Shown: in pieces, positions 1 to 12,770 of the stretch
How positions within the stretch are numbered: the stretch's first letter is position 1
How the letters are laid out: every line of letters starts with the position of its first letter
Assembly: GCA_024449915.1 (NCBI GenBank)
Contig: JAMZAV010000892.1
Span: 186,001 to 250,000 of the forward strand
Source of the DNA: Sweltsa coloradensis
Lineage: Eukaryota; Arthropoda; Insecta; Plecoptera; Chloroperlidae
DNA length: 64,000 bases
Direction of reading: 5' to 3'
The notes under the pieces: generated by a model
The model's input: only the letters and a program-made list of their open reading frames with translations
Databases searched by the model: none
Told to the model about the DNA's origin: nothing
Program-made: the position numbers and the translations under genes

Positions 1-524
1 GATTCCGGCTAAACCGATACTCCAATTGCGATGAAATTTTCTGGAGGCCTTAGAAATCTCTGAACTTAGAACTGCCACGTTTTTGAGCGCAATCAAAAAA
101 TTATTTCTCATTAAAATTGCAATTTTACGATTTTTTTTCGATTTAAAAAAATTTAGTATTCGACTTTTAACACCTACATGCTTTATCCGATTGTTATAAA
201 GTTTTTATAGGACCTTAATTTTATGAATTTATATTTTCGTGTGAAATTTGAGTGCAATCGAAACATTATTTCTTATGAAAATCGCATTGTTACGATTTTG
301 TTTTAATTTTTAAAAAATTCTTTGATTTATAACACCTACATGCTGTATCTGACTGTAATGATTTTTTCAAAGAACCTTCATTTTATGAATTAACATATTG
401 GTGTGAAATTTGAGCGCGATCGAAAAAAACATTTCTCGTGAAAATCGCAATTTTACGCTTTTTTCGTTTAAAAAAATCGCTCATCCAACAACGCGCCTGA
501 AAAAGCGTTTGCGAAGCTTCCTAG
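1..524 (+). mobile_element. Family-1 Helitron-like repeat, 3' part (left end outside window)
   Basis: AT-rich sequence whose internal units (cctacatgctttatccgat..., gagcgcaatcga...) recur at 11.1, 12.0, 16.1-16.8 and 53.1-53.8 kb. The 3' end has an AACGC/GCGTT hairpin followed shortly by CTAG (521-524) and then T, as in the other copies. It has no coding potential. Confidence 0.75.
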
Positions 525-1698
525 TTAACAAACACGTATTATAGGCCTAACCAGTGTGGTGTTCTGCAAATTTGCATTCATCACACCCAAACCTTTTGCC
601 AAAATTACAAAACAAAATACATCATATTTACAGAAAAGGCTGTCGATAACGTCAATAATGGCAAATATTTTTTGGGATCAAAATCCTCCAAGATCACGGG
701 TCATAAAAATGGTCCCCATATTATTTATTAAGGAGATTTTTGCCAATGGGACCTAGCTCGAAAATTATCATGTTTGACATTTTTTCGGGTCATGGTGGAT
801 TCAATAATTTTTTTTCTTCATAACTAGTTAGCCTGAACCCCTTTAACTTGCTGCATGATCGGTGGTGGGAATCGAATCCGTTACCACCTGAGCTGGAGTG
901 TCAACCTATCACCATTCCCATATAAAATTAAAAATATTTTGTTAATGTGCCCCTCCATAAAATTCTTCCACGAGTTGAGTATAATTCATATTAAAACTTA
1001 ATTGCATTCTTGCAATCGAGCCAATGAATCTCTTCGACATTGTCAGTCCGCAGAAAACTTTAAGATGAACTTGTCACCTACAATGTTGAAAATGTTATGT
1101 TTTCATCTTTCACGAATTAAGAAATTTCAGTGCAAAATAAATTATTAATGACACCATGCATATGAGCGTTTTGAACTAGCTGATTATACCCGTACTTTAA
1201 GATTAGGAGCTATAGATTGCTTGTGTAAATAAATCTTAATTTTTACTTACGATGTCATTTCGTGTGTTATCTACGACCGTTATGTGCAAACAAATTGAAA
1301 TCTTCAAAAAAAATCATGACAAGCTAAATATACCACGATTTCGTGAGCATTGAGTAAATCATCAATGAAAGTTCGATTGTCACAAATTTCATGACCTGTA
1401 CAAACTTGGTCAGAACTCTTTTATTAAAAAGTGTACACTAATCCTTCTTGATGCATATTTCCACTTTAATCAATAATATTATGAATTGTTTTTTTAATGT
1501 ATCAAAAGGGAAAATGCTTTTTTTAAATAATTTTAAAGTGTTTAAATTTTATGAAAATACATTACTTTAAATTTTTTTTAGTCATAAATGCTTTTAATGT
1601 CTTGTGGCAATCTATTGATTATACAAAGGGCCAAAATATTACTATTATTTTGTCCAAACACATGGACAAAAATGTAAAAGTGAATCAATATTCTCCAG
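525..1698. other. Non-coding, upstream of or intronic to the first ligase gene
   Basis: AT-rich sequence without a convincing exon or named repeat. The first coding exon of the adjacent ligase gene was looked for here, using the paralogue's first exon as a guide, and not found. This stretch is therefore probably intron. Confidence 0.5.
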
Positions 1699-4600
1699 AA
1701 AGATGGGCTCGTCGAGTCCCGCACCTACTCCGACCTGCTTCGCCAGGGCAAGAGAGTGTCCTGCTTCCTGAGGGAGAGAGGGCTCTCTAGCGGGGACACC
1801 GTCTGGATCTGCTGTGGGAACACCCTGGACTTCACCCCCGTCATGCTGGGGGCGCTGTTCATAGGGGCGGCGGTCGCGCCAGTCCTGACCTACTATGATC
1901 AGAGTACGTGGGGAAGTGTTCACTTACTTTTAGGAGCTGCCACTGACCAAGAGATCGCAGCACTGTGGCCACCGATTCAGCAGGACAAAATAAACTAACA
2001 ATCTTAAAAACTTTTTCCAAAAAACACCACTACTTTTATATCAAGTGGTCTGCAATACATCTTTAGAATTGAATAAAGATTATCGAACATAAAATCAAGA
2101 GGTATTTATTTTCTGTATTGGTTTATTCAACGTTTTTCATTATCAGTTATTTAAAAAAAAAATACAAAAAAGGACAATTTCAAAGGATGTATGTAATACC
2201 TCTAAATTATAATTAAACTTTAAAATCGAGAGATGTTATACATTAAGAATTGAATAAGAATTGAACTAAATGCGTATGTACATTGTACATATTGTGAATT
2301 GTTATAAATAAGAAATATACATCTAATATAAATACGTAAATAAGAAACTAGAAGAACGGGTTATTTGATAGACAAAATTAATGGAAAATATTTTGAATTG
2401 ATACTTTTCTTATTATATATTAATGGTAATATATCTAGGAACAGTATAGTCCAAATACTTTCCATGTGATTATATTGTATTGTTTTATAAACTGACTCAT
2501 TCAATGTTCCCAGGCGACATGCTGCACCTACTGGGTGTGATCCAGCCGCAACTGGTGATCAGCGACCTTGAATCTGAAGCCGCCCTGAGCGCAGCTGTCG
2601 CCCAGAGCAGGGAGCCCGTCAACATGGTCACACTCGCCACGGTCGTCGAGGCCATGGGCACAGACGAGAAGGCGGTGAGTGATGACTACAGTTATACCAG
2701 AGTCGATAAAGAAGTTTCCCCTTTGGGGAGGTCCCCTTACTCCCAAGTCAAAACGGAATCTAACGCTCTGCGCGCTGAGGGCGGCTCAAATGTGAAACTA
2801 ATAAAAGCACTGCACGCTAAATACGGTCAGTAGATTATCGATATGCAGTGACGCTGAAATCAACAAATAACAGACAAAACGTCAAACTTCAATTTTATTT
2901 CAATTATATTAGCCCTGGGCCCTAGTCTTTTAAAACGATTTACTTTTGATTTATTATTGTACTATAAAGTGTTGCGCATGCGCCACTGACGTTTTCGTGC
3001 AAAATTAATCGAGATATGGGTTATTTAAGCCTTACGGACGTAAGTGTAGCCTAGGTTCAAGGCCACAATACAGTTTTCAGACGTAAGTACGCCCTTGGCA
3101 TTCAAATCGAAATCTTGAACAATACATATTGTCGGCCTAGGTCCTAAGCTTAGGTCTACTCCATCAGAAATATCCTCAACAATAAAAAGAGTTTGCTATA
3201 TGCCAAAACATTCGCCAACATTCGATCGTATTTAATATTTTGACATTTCACGGCATTCGTCGTCAACGAATGTTAACTTCTAGTAGAAATGTGACGTAGT
3301 TTTATTGAAGTAGTTCCATCAATCGTCACACAGAGTCGCGCGGAACGTTAGATTCCAAACGCCAAAAACCGACTAGGGAGTAGGGGGACCTCCCCAACGG
3401 GGATACTTCTTTATCGACTCTGGTTAAACCAAGACCATAGTACTCCATAGCGGCAGCCCACGAAAACCTATTGCTAATTGAACACGGGAACGGCGGCCAT
3501 TTTGTGGGAACCGTCTGCTGTCAGTCAATCTAGTACACAGCAAGGTCCTCTAGATCTCCGCCACCTGGCGGAGGCTCGTCTAACTCGCTCGTGTGACCAC
3601 GAGTTGGAGAGTAAGACGATTAAGTAAGACCTTGGTACACAGAGGTGTAGGTGTAGGCCTACAGTGTTTTGTGTTATTATGCTTGTTATAAGTAAGTTAT
3701 AAGTGCTAAAGTAACGTATTATATACGCAACATGACGCAACCATTACAAATTATCCTTGATTGGCGTGGCATTTGATTTGAGTTTGAATTCCCACATAAT
3801 AGTCGCTGGCCGCCGAATAATTAGCGATAGGTACAGGCTGTACCGTACAGCAGCGCTCATGCGTCATCTAGACCTTCTATATACTTTTCCAACATCTTTG
3901 GTTTATACACAGACTAAACACATTTAGCATTGCTTTGTGTCGAGTAGTGTAATGCTGCCTATTTTATATAAAAACACATTGTAATTTAAACATTGTTCTC
4001 ATAGGTTCGTAATGAAGATTATTCAGTAATTTTTTTGTTAGTATCGAACGGTTGGTCAGTTATTTACATTTTGCATATTAGTGGGATTCTGGGAGGGGGG
4101 GGGGGATTTATGTAGCATTATGTATTTTTGTATAATGAAAATTGTAAGATTGCCATTCGCATGTGATGACTATTGGTCGTGAAGTTAATAATTAATTTAC
4201 AGAGAGTTACTAGAACCGCTTTTCCATAAAAGTGTGAAAACAAGACACTTACGTGAATTTTCAATTCATAAATGAAGGGTCCAAACGACCTTATGATTTC
4301 GTTTAGGCCAATACCTGAAATAAAATGCATGTGTGTATGATTATTACTACAGTTTTAAAATGTGTGAATACGTTTAAATAATGAAATTACAAGCATAAAT
4401 TTTAAAACGATTACATAAAGAAAATTGTACATGTATACGCGGTAAAGGTTTATTTACTTTTTAATAGGACATATATTTGAATCCAAGTTCTGGATCTTGA
4501 ATCCAAGTTCTGGATCTTATGTGTAACTTGCATCCAAGTTCAGGATCTTGTGTAACTTGAATCCAAGTTCTGGATCTTATGTGTAACTAATTCAGACTTC

Positions 4601-7600
4601 TTACACAAAATAACACGTGTAAGTTCTGGATCTTATGTGTAACTTATTCATACTTCTAATACAAAACAACACTTGTAATATCTTTGTGGTCAGGATTCCG
4701 CCTTCACGCTGGCCCACGTGGCTGACCCGAAGACACACGTGGCGCTGGTCATGTGCTCTAGCGGGACTTCTGGGAAGCCCAAGGGGGTGGAAATATCTCA
4801 TGAAATGATGCTGCGTCAAGCCGAGTTCCCGATGTACACGTGAGTCTAATGTTCTATCGGAAACATTTCTGAATGTGCATATTCTCTAGCAGAGTCATTA
4901 GATATGAATACGAAATATGCAATAATCATTATAAGCTTATTTTTCTTGAATAGTAATTATTTTTGGCAGTAAAAATCAATTTGTAAGGAAAGTTACGGTT
5001 CACTTTATACCGGCGTTTTAAATTATCAAGGTACTGCTCATCTATATTTGGTTCAACTCTCAATTATTTAACAGTAAAATGCATTTTATTTTTATCACGC
5101 TTTTTAATTGAGGTTATTATGCTATTGGTCATCTATCAGTTAATTTTTCGTTTTTGGAATTATACTTTGAATTTTAATGTCTTGAATTGTCAATATGGCG
5201 TTATTAGACTTGAAAAAATATAATAAGTCAAATGTTGTGTGATACAAAACATCACATAGAATATTATTGTGCAGGTCTTCATAATGATATTTATCTATTA
5301 TTTCAAGGTCCAAGGACGAGGCGACTCTCCAGCGAAAGGTAGCGATGAATCTGTCGAACCCTAACTGGGGCACAGCTCAAATGTCGTTCATAATAACATT
5401 GACCCAGGGAATTCTCTTGGTCCTTCTGGAGAAGTTCACAGAACAAGACTTTCTCAGTGTCGTTGACAAGCAAAAGGTTTGTGTGTGGTGGTTGGTATGG
5501 CTGTGCCATTCTAAAATAGTAATTTACCCAAATAAATGGGATCCGGTTGGAAAAAACTATAAGGTACCCGGATTAAAATTTCCAAGTTGATGAACATTGT
5601 AATGTGCGTGGTGTCCAAAGCGCAAATAATCTTCCCCGTTGAAGCGCCCTAAACTTCTACTACTAACAACCAACTCAATTTCAATTCTAGGTGAACTACG
5701 TGATGCTGAAGCCATTCGAGATAGTGGTGCTCGCCAAGTGGTCGGATACTGAACTATACGACACGTCCAGCCTCAAGGTCATCACATACGGGGGAGCCCC
5801 GGCCAGCCCAGCGATAGTCGCGCTTGCGCAGAAACGACTCAACACCCAGATTGTCACTGTATGTTCAACACGATTACTTTACATCATGCCGCTTTGCTGA
5901 GGGACAATTCCAACAAATGAATTTAATCTTAAGATAAGCTGTCATTTGTTTTTAACTAAACCACGAAACCATAAACTTTCCATGGTAGCCAGGATTTAGA
6001 TTCAAGATTAAAGTTGGTGGAACGTCTCATCTATCTATCCTAACTGGCAGATAACAAAATATATAAAGGCAAGCTTATAATTTGGTGAAACCGGCCCTGA
6101 AACGATTCTTGTACAACTGAACCAGCTTCTAAACATCAAGTCGTATCTATCCCCTTTAAAGCTTAATGTCGATATTTCATCTACATTATAGAAATAAAAA
6201 CACCAATGTGGCAACTATTCGTACCAAATTTATTCTCTGTTTTAGAGCTGTTTTTTTGTTATACAGTTTTTCTGGGCAGTCTAGAAGGACACAATAATAT
6301 TCCTCACCCAATAAACATAGGTCATCATGACCCAGGATTGGTACGACTTCGCCACCCCGCACCATTTCTGTTCTCTACCGATCACTTGCAGAACACGCGC
6401 TCATGATCAATGACCAGCATTTAAGTCGACTTGAACTCGTCTGTTTCAGGTCAAGGCCTTTTTTATTCGCCAATTGATCTAAATCTGCCCATTTATTTAG
6501 TAACAATGTGCTTAATGTGTAAAATGAAATCTTTAATCGCATGTATTGATTACTTCTTGATGATTACCTTAACAATTCATTCTTATTTCTGTGTTCAGCT
6601 CTACGGAATGACAGAGACGATGTGTATAGTTGTTCCACCGTACGACCAACCAGAGAAGGCCACTAGCCTAGGAACTCTATACACGAACGCGGACGCCAAG
6701 GTAAACCATTTTTAGGTTGTTCATTAAACACAAAGCAGGAGGTGCAAGCATCACTCAAATTACTCTTATACAACAGGTCGCTTGGCGATGCTTACTCACT
6801 ATCTGGTGGGGGATGACATCGGGTACCTCGGTACTCGGGTTCTCCAAATCCTTATTTTCTTCTATTATTCTTCTTAAGCCAGTGGTTTAGCCAAGGTCGT
6901 TTGACCGGTTCCCACTCCAACACCGAAGTTAAGCAGCCTTCGGGCGTAGTCACGGGTAGAGTGGGTGACCGCTATGCCCTGAACTCACGTATACCGCTGG
7001 TTAGAGCAGAAGGAGAGTTCGAGAGCTAGTGTAATGGCTTCTTTCTTCTCGACGTCTGCTCGGCAGTCCGGGTTGGTGGAGGAACTTATATGACTGTCAA
7101 GGTTTCACTGTCTTTTCGGATGGGACGTTAAGCCGTTGTTACCCTTGGTACTTTTCGAAATGGAGTAGGCTACGTGCCTGTACCGGGTTTCCCCTACTTC
7201 CTTCTGTTCATACCTCATCCTCATCTTTCACCACTCATCTAAACTGTAGGTCAGTCCATGTATGCTTTATGGACAACTTTGCAAAGTTTCATATACGTCA
7301 GAAACTTTCTGGCCCAGCGAACAGCTATTTACCAAAATGTGTCCCATTTCCTCTTAACTCGCATGTCCTAGGTTGTCGACCCTGAGACTGAGGAACTCCT
7401 GGGCGCTAACTGCGCGGGGGAACTCTGTCTGAGGACACCGTACCTCATGGTGGGGTACCGTAACAACCCCCAGGCCACTCAGAGCGTGATTGACAAGGAC
7501 GGCTTCTACCACACAGGGGACGTCGTTCACTACGACGAGGAAGGCTACCTCTTCTTCCACGACCGCATCAAGGAGCTCATCAAGTACAAGAAGCACCAGC

Positions 7601-8694
7601 AGGCGAGTCACCACGACAGAAATATATACTGTAACTTCCCACACATCCCCTCTTGAAAATAGTATTCATGGAATAAGGAGACGGAATTTCAATCTCAACT
7701 TACAACGACAAAGACATGTTTCTGATATTCAAAACATTTACATTCAAGGCCCGAATTATAGTTATTCATCATCATCATATGTTGCCACGTCCAGCTCTGC
7801 GCTGGGTCGACATTGAAGATAAGCCACTCCATCGTATATTCTTCTACCACCACTCATCTCCTTCAACTACATTCCAGTCTCCTACTCGCTGTTCCACATA
7901 TTTTCTCACACCCTCATTAAATAACGTAAAATTAATCATTTTTATTAAAACACGGTGAAATAGCAATAAATGATAAATTCAATGAAGCTTACAGTGACGG
8001 AATTACGTGTTGCTTTATCCCTATATTTTAAATAGTGGTGTACAGCTAGGAAGGAAGATAACAGTGACTGTACTGCGTGCAATAAACAGGTATTTCTCGT
8101 GCTTGTCAGATATCCGCAGGAGATATTGAGGAGGTGCTGCTTAGTCACGCGCATGTGCAGCAAGTGTCTGTGGTGGGGATCCCCCACGAGACAGACTACG
8201 AGCACGCCACCGCCTTCGTTATTCGCCAGCCGGGATGTGACGTCACAGCGCAAGAGCTCTTATCCCTCGTGGAAGGTAAGTGTTGTGTAGTTCCTGGGTC
8301 GAGCCGTTAGAATGATGTATTTAGTAAAGCAGCAGTATTATTGTGCAGTTGGAATTTTGCAAAGTTGGAAATAAAATTAAATAGGCCTAAAATTGCAACA
8401 GCAACAATAAGTTGCGTCAAAAAGTTGCAGCAATACGTTGCGACAGTAACTTGCAACAATAAGTTGTGTCATAAAGTTGTGACAATATGTTGGGTCAATA
8501 AGTTGCTTCATTAAGACTGGCGACAAGTTGCGTTAAACTACTGAGATTTCGCAGTACAACTCTGTGTGTTCCCGTGTGTTGCAGAAAAGCTTCCTGTTTA
8601 CAAGTGGCTGCATGGAGGAGTACGTTTCCTGGACTCGCTCCCTAAAACTGCATCCGGGAAGATACTGAAACGGGAACTTCGGGCGATGAAGTAG
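1699..8694 (+). CDS. Acyl-adenylate-forming enzyme, 4-coumarate-CoA ligase/luciferase-like, copy A (5' exon outside window)
   Basis: Nine coding exons: 1699-1903, 2514-2674, 4694-4839, 5308-5476, 5691-5858, 6599-6700, 7372-7602, 8110-8275 and 8585-8694 (TAG). They give 485 residues. Family members adenylate a carboxylic acid with ATP and usually pass it to CoA. ANL motifs appear in order: the phosphate loop CSSGTSGKPKG in exon 3, YGMTE at the start of exon 6, HTGD and DRIKELIKYK in exon 7, and the C-terminal catalytic lysine in PKTASGK in exon 9. The N-terminal ~41 codons, present in the paralogue at 15315, are missing and probably lie left of the window. Intron 7 appears to use a GC donor (CAG/gcgagt), adding one codon relative to the paralogue. 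The C-terminus (AMK) is not a peroxisomal SKL-type signal. A possible ATTAAA poly(A) signal is at 8745-8750. The substrate cannot be deduced. Confidence 0.93.
2695..3427. mobile_element. Non-autonomous DNA transposon with ~80-bp inverted ends
   Basis: The left end (2695-2775, starting CCAGAGTCGATAAAGAAG) is repeated in inverse orientation at 3340-3427, with scattered mismatches. There is no ORF between the ends. It sits in an intron of ligase copy A. The flanks do not give a clear target duplication. Confidence 0.7.
3541..3634. mobile_element. Tiny (94 bp) foldback hAT-like MITE with 8-bp target duplication
   Basis: It begins CAAGGTC and ends in the inverse complement GACCTTG, and contains a CTCCGCC/GGCGGAG hairpin. 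GTACACAG flanks both sides (3533-3540 and 3635-3642), a perfect 8-bp target duplication. A second copy lies at 10400. Confidence 0.85.
4475..4640. repeat. Short tandem repeat array in intron
   Basis: Units containing CCAAGTTCTGGATCTT, with or without ATGTGTAACTTG, are repeated about five times with variable spacing just upstream of the phosphate-loop exon of ligase copy A. Confidence 0.8.
6886..7212 (+). mobile_element. 5S rRNA-derived SINE, copy 1
   Basis: The head resembles 5S rRNA with its internal promoter: GAAGTTAAGCA (box A), a CGGGCGTAGTCA-like intermediate element and GGGTGACCGC (box C). A non-5S body follows, including CGGATGGGACGTTAAGCCGT, which resembles conserved SINE central domains. 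A second copy at 47285 shares the whole body, so this is a SINE rather than a 5S gene. It lies in an intron of ligase copy A. Confidence 0.85.
7780..7880. repeat. Short dispersed repeat fragment, related to 50619-50720
   Basis: Sequence around acgtccagctctgcgctggg is shared, with substitutions, with the edge of the LINE remnant at 50.6 kb. It is probably the end of the same retroelement family, left in an intron. Confidence 0.5.
8400..8536. repeat. Minisatellite-like array of AATAAGTTG / AAAAGTTG units
   Basis: About eight imperfect 16-18 bp units built on GTTGCGNCAATAAGTTG occupy the last intron of ligase copy A. Confidence 0.75.
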
Positions 8695-9747
8695 ACACAA
8701 CAATACACATAAGTTTTATTCCAATACTTGTGCATGATTTTTACATTAAATTTTACAACTTACAGATTTGCTTTAAAATCATTAACACATTTCCCCCCAT
8801 TGTGTATAAAACAATCAATCAAAATGTTTATAAACTTCGACGACATAACATACTTGTATACCTACTCTCATTTCACATAGTATCCTTCTCCTGTATAGGT
8901 CATGGTGTCGCCCATGCCTTCCAACATTATTTGCATTCTTAGTTCTTCATTGAACCAGTAAGTACATCAGATTCAGATTCAGATGTGCTTTTGTTCTCAA
9001 ATAATGTAACATATTTATAAAAGGCATTTATAACTTATAACCTTGAGAATCCTACGAAGTCTATGTAGATTTGAGTGTGGGCCATTATCTCTAAAATTGA
9101 ATGTTTTGGTAGCAAGATGACGGGGTATGTACACGAGACATTCGTTTTAGTACATCCATTATAGGCAGCTAGACTTCAGTATAAAAAAATAATATAAAAA
9201 TATAAAATATGTTTATATGTAAATATGTAAATATGTTGTAGGAAGGTTGTAGCACAGATAATAGAGTACACTACGTAGTGTACTCTGTTATCTGTGGTTG
9301 TAGGAATGATAAAGTTAAAACACAGATAACAGAGTACACGACTGATGAGTATTCTCATTGTTCACTTCGATTCTGTGAGTGAAGGTTTCTGTCCAATGTG
9401 CAAGCACGTTTTCTTTTACGACCCGGTATTTGAGGTAGTGGTCTTTGTTCCATCGGAATGCGGTTTGGCTGGCCTGGACCTCCTCTCGACTTTCGAGGAG
9501 AGAATGCATGCATGCAACACTGTAGGTCTGCGAAGCAGGTACCTGTTTACCCGACCTTATCCACTGAACACAGCGCGTAGTATCGACTTAGGCCTAGATG
9601 GATTACACTTGGGGTCGATAAAGGTAGTTGGCGCGTCACGTGTTAGGGGCGTGGTACTTGTTTGCTGTGCAATGCAATGAGGAATTCATTTTATTATGAT
9701 TTAATAATGAATATTAGGTAAATATACAATAAAGCGGACGTTAAAAA
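8695..9747. other. Intergenic, between the ligase paralogues
   Basis: Holds the 3' UTR region of copy A, a short dispersed repeat near 8905-8960 that recurs at 11.02-11.08 kb, and the palindrome at 9253. No gene is supported. Confidence 0.6.
9253..9339. repeat. Near-perfect palindrome plus a third copy of its arm
   Basis: 9253-9296 is a 44-bp palindrome (CACAGATAATAGAGTACAC against its complement, one mismatch). A further direct copy of the arm is at 9321-9339. Confidence 0.8.
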
Positions 9748-9921
9748 ATACTAAAAAACCTTTAACGTTTCTATATAAAATAGAAAGGACTTTATACAGA
9801 GTTTTATTAATTGTTATCATCCATAAACAAACAGAAACCTAGAAAACCTTTAACATTTTCTATTTAAAATATAAAGGACTTTCACCCGAAAATAAAATGT
9901 ATTAATTTTTATTATTATAAC

Positions 9922-9998
<77 letters not shown>

Positions 9999-10170
9999 TA
10001 TTATTATTAAAAACCAAAAACGCTACAAAACCTTTAACGTTTCTTTTTAAAATATAAAGGACTTTCGTCCGAAAAGGAGATTTATTAAATATTATTTTCA
10101 ACATTCATAAACCAAAAAACCTACACAAACTTTAACGTTTCTATTTAAAATATAAAGGGCTTTCACCCGA
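9748..10170. repeat. Four-unit repeat enclosing an (ATT)n microsatellite
   Basis: CCTTTAACGTTTCTATTT followed by AATATAAAGGACTTTC occurs at about 9760, 9845, 10028 and 10127. The interval 9909-10009 is an ATT trinucleotide array. The same core reappears in foldback elements at 42.2 and 44.8 kb. Confidence 0.75.
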
Positions 10171-10399
10171 AAATAAGTTTTATTAATTGTTATTGTTATT
10201 ATTCTGTTGTTTTAATAGAAAAACATAAGAATAGAATGTAAAAAAAAAAATCATCGACTGAGTTTTGAACCATAGAATCTTCGGTAACAAGTCTAACCCG
10301 CTACCATCCTGCCACCACCGCATCACGATCGTCAGCCGCCTTGGGTGGTAGCGACGGTGGCCGCTGCGGCAGTCGGTAAGGAAGTACACCGTCCACTGT

Positions 10400-10506
10400 C
10401 AAGGTCTACTACATCTCCGCCACCTGGCGGAGGCTCGTCTAACTCGCTCGTGTGGCCACTAGGTAGTTAGACGATCCTCCGCTAGGCGGAGATCCAGCAG
10501 ACCTTG
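10400..10506. mobile_element. 107-bp foldback hAT-like MITE with 8-bp target duplication
   Basis: Same family as 3541-3634. The ends are CAAGGTCT/AGACCTTG with an internal CTCCGCC...GGCGGAG inverted structure. TCCACTGT is duplicated at 10392-10399 and 10507-10514. Confidence 0.88.
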
Positions 10507-11097
10507 TCCACTGTCATCCATCTAGGCCCTATCCGACTACCCACAGCGCGCTACACTAGCGCGGCAATGCGGTTGTTGTAAACAAGTACGAAAAAACCCG
10601 CGAAGCACATTTAACATGGAGGTTACGTATCTGGTGGTTAAACTTAAAACTTATTATGTTTAGGCCTATACTTTGTATAATAATATGGCGACTGGAGAGT
10701 GCACTCAATCTCCGGGTATTACAGATACATAAGTTAATAAAATATAATATATAGGCCTACGGTAATAAGTATGATACATTAAAAAAAAACATCTACAAAA
10801 TAGGGTAATGTAGCTGGGACTAAACTACACTAAACTAAAACACATTAAGTAGATCGATGAGATTAGATGAGATTAGAGATGAGAGTATGCAGGAACTGTA
10901 AAACGTTCCCGCCACTATCTTATCTCAATTGAACTTTTTCATAAAATGGCCGGGATGTCATAAATTTAAATTGCATATTATGTGTCGTCCATTCGGAAAC
11001 CTAATGATCTGCAACTGCAAGGATGCCTTCTAACATTCTTTTGCAGTCTTAGTTCTTCATTTGAACCAGTATTGATGTTATTACTGTAGGCCTAATT
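10507..11097. other. Intergenic, no gene seen
   Basis: Contains two TAGGCCTA motifs and a short dispersed repeat shared with 8.9 kb. No coding signal was found. Confidence 0.5.
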
Positions 11098-11862
11098 GGA
11101 TGAGCGTAGCGAGCGAAGCGAAGATTTCATTCTACTACACTGGAGAAAAAAAACAGGAATGTTTTTTTTTCTTCTTTTTTTGGTATTTTTGTCTGTTTGT
11201 TAACACGATTCCGGCTAAACCGATACTCCAATTGCGATGAAATTTCTAGGGAGGCCTTCGAAATCTCTGAACTTAGAACTGCCACGTTTTTGAGCGTAAT
11301 CGGAAAATGATTTCTCATGAAATCGCAATTTTACGATTTTTTTCGATTTAATTAAAAAAAAATTCTTTGACTTATAACACCTACATGCTTTATCCGATTT
11401 TATTGATTTTTGCACAGAACCTTCATTTTATGAATTAAAGTACTCTTGTGAAATTTGAGCGCAATTGAAAAAATATTTATCATAAAAATCGAAATTTTAC
11501 GGGTTTTTTTCTTTTTTTAAACAATTCTTTGACTTATAACACCTACATGCTTTATCCGATTGTAATGATTTTTTCGCAGAACCTTAATTTTATGAATTTA
11601 TATATAAGTGTCAAATTTGAGCGCAATCGAGAAATTATTTCTTATAAAAATCGCAATTTTACGATTTTTTTTTAACAATTGCGATTAATAAATTTAAAAA
11701 TTTAAGTTAATTTTTTATTTTATTTTATTTTATTTAATTTAAAAAAAATTCAACTAAGTTATGAGTTTTCCACAGAACAACAGAAATTCGCATAACACAT
11801 GACAGCTTAATGCACCAATTACGCTCATCCAACAACGCGGCGGGACTTAAGCGTTTTCCTAG
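11098..11862 (+). mobile_element. Family-1 Helitron-like element, full copy
   Basis: Starts GGATGAGCGTAGCGAGCGAA and carries internal tandem units of about 140 bp. It ends with an inverted subterminal CGCTCATCC, an AACGC/GCGTT hairpin and CTAG followed by T. It has no ORF. A second copy follows after only 143 bp. Confidence 0.8.
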
Positions 11863-12005
11863 TCATAGAGATAAATCTCTAGGGTGTAGTGAGAGAGGTG
11901 TGTGTAGGAGGTACTGTAGCCGTGATGTCAATGTTGTTAGTTAGTTAGTATAGTGCACCCAAAATATTTATCACAAGAAACATTAATTTTATTACACATA
12001 TTATT

Positions 12006-12770
12006 GGATGAGCGTAGCGCGAGCGAAGCGAACATTCCATTCTACTACACTGGAGAAAAAAATCCGGAATGTTTTTTTTCTTTTTTTGTTTCTTTTTGTA
12101 TTTTTGTCTGTTTGTCCGGCAGATTCCGGCTAAACCAATACTCCGATTGAGATGAAATTTTATGGAGGCCTTGGAAATCTCTGAACTTAGAACTGCCACG
12201 TTTTTGAGCGCAATCGAAAAATTATTTCTCATAAAAATCGCAATTTTACGATTTTTTTCGATTAAAAAAAAATCTTTGACTTATAACACCTACATGCTTT
12301 ATCCGATTGTAATGATTTTTTCACAGAACCTTTATTTTATGAATTAAAGTATTCTTGTGAAATTTGAGAGAAATTATAAAAATATATATCATAAAAATCG
12401 AAATTTTACGGGAATTTTCTTTTTTTAAACAATTCCTTGACTTATAACACCAACATGCTTTATCAAATTGTAATGATTTTTTCGCAGAACCTTAATTTTA
12501 TGAATTCATATATTAGTGTCAAATTTGAGCGCAATCGAGAAATTATATCTTATAAAAATCGCAATTTTACGATTTTTTTTTAACAATTACGATTAATAAA
12601 TTTAAAAATTTAAGTTAATTTTTTATTTTGTTTTATTTTATTTAATTTAAAAAAATTCAACTAAGTAATGATTTTTCCACACAACAACAGAAAATTGACA
12701 AAACACATGGCAGCACAAGGCACCAATTACGCACATCCAACAACGCGGCGGGACTTAAGCGTTTTCCTTG
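12006..12770 (+). mobile_element. Family-1 Helitron-like element, full copy
   Basis: Direct-orientation copy of 11098-11862 with the same length (765 bp) and internal structure. The terminal CTAG has mutated to CTTG, again followed by T. Confidence 0.8.

Noticed and set aside
6886..7010. Functional 5S rRNA gene
   Set aside because: The 5S-like head diverges at several positions and is fused to a body shared with 47285-47680, which fits a SINE.
9345..9680. 111-codon plus-strand frame
   Set aside because: Overlaps a palindrome and dispersed sequence; no domain or conservation clue.
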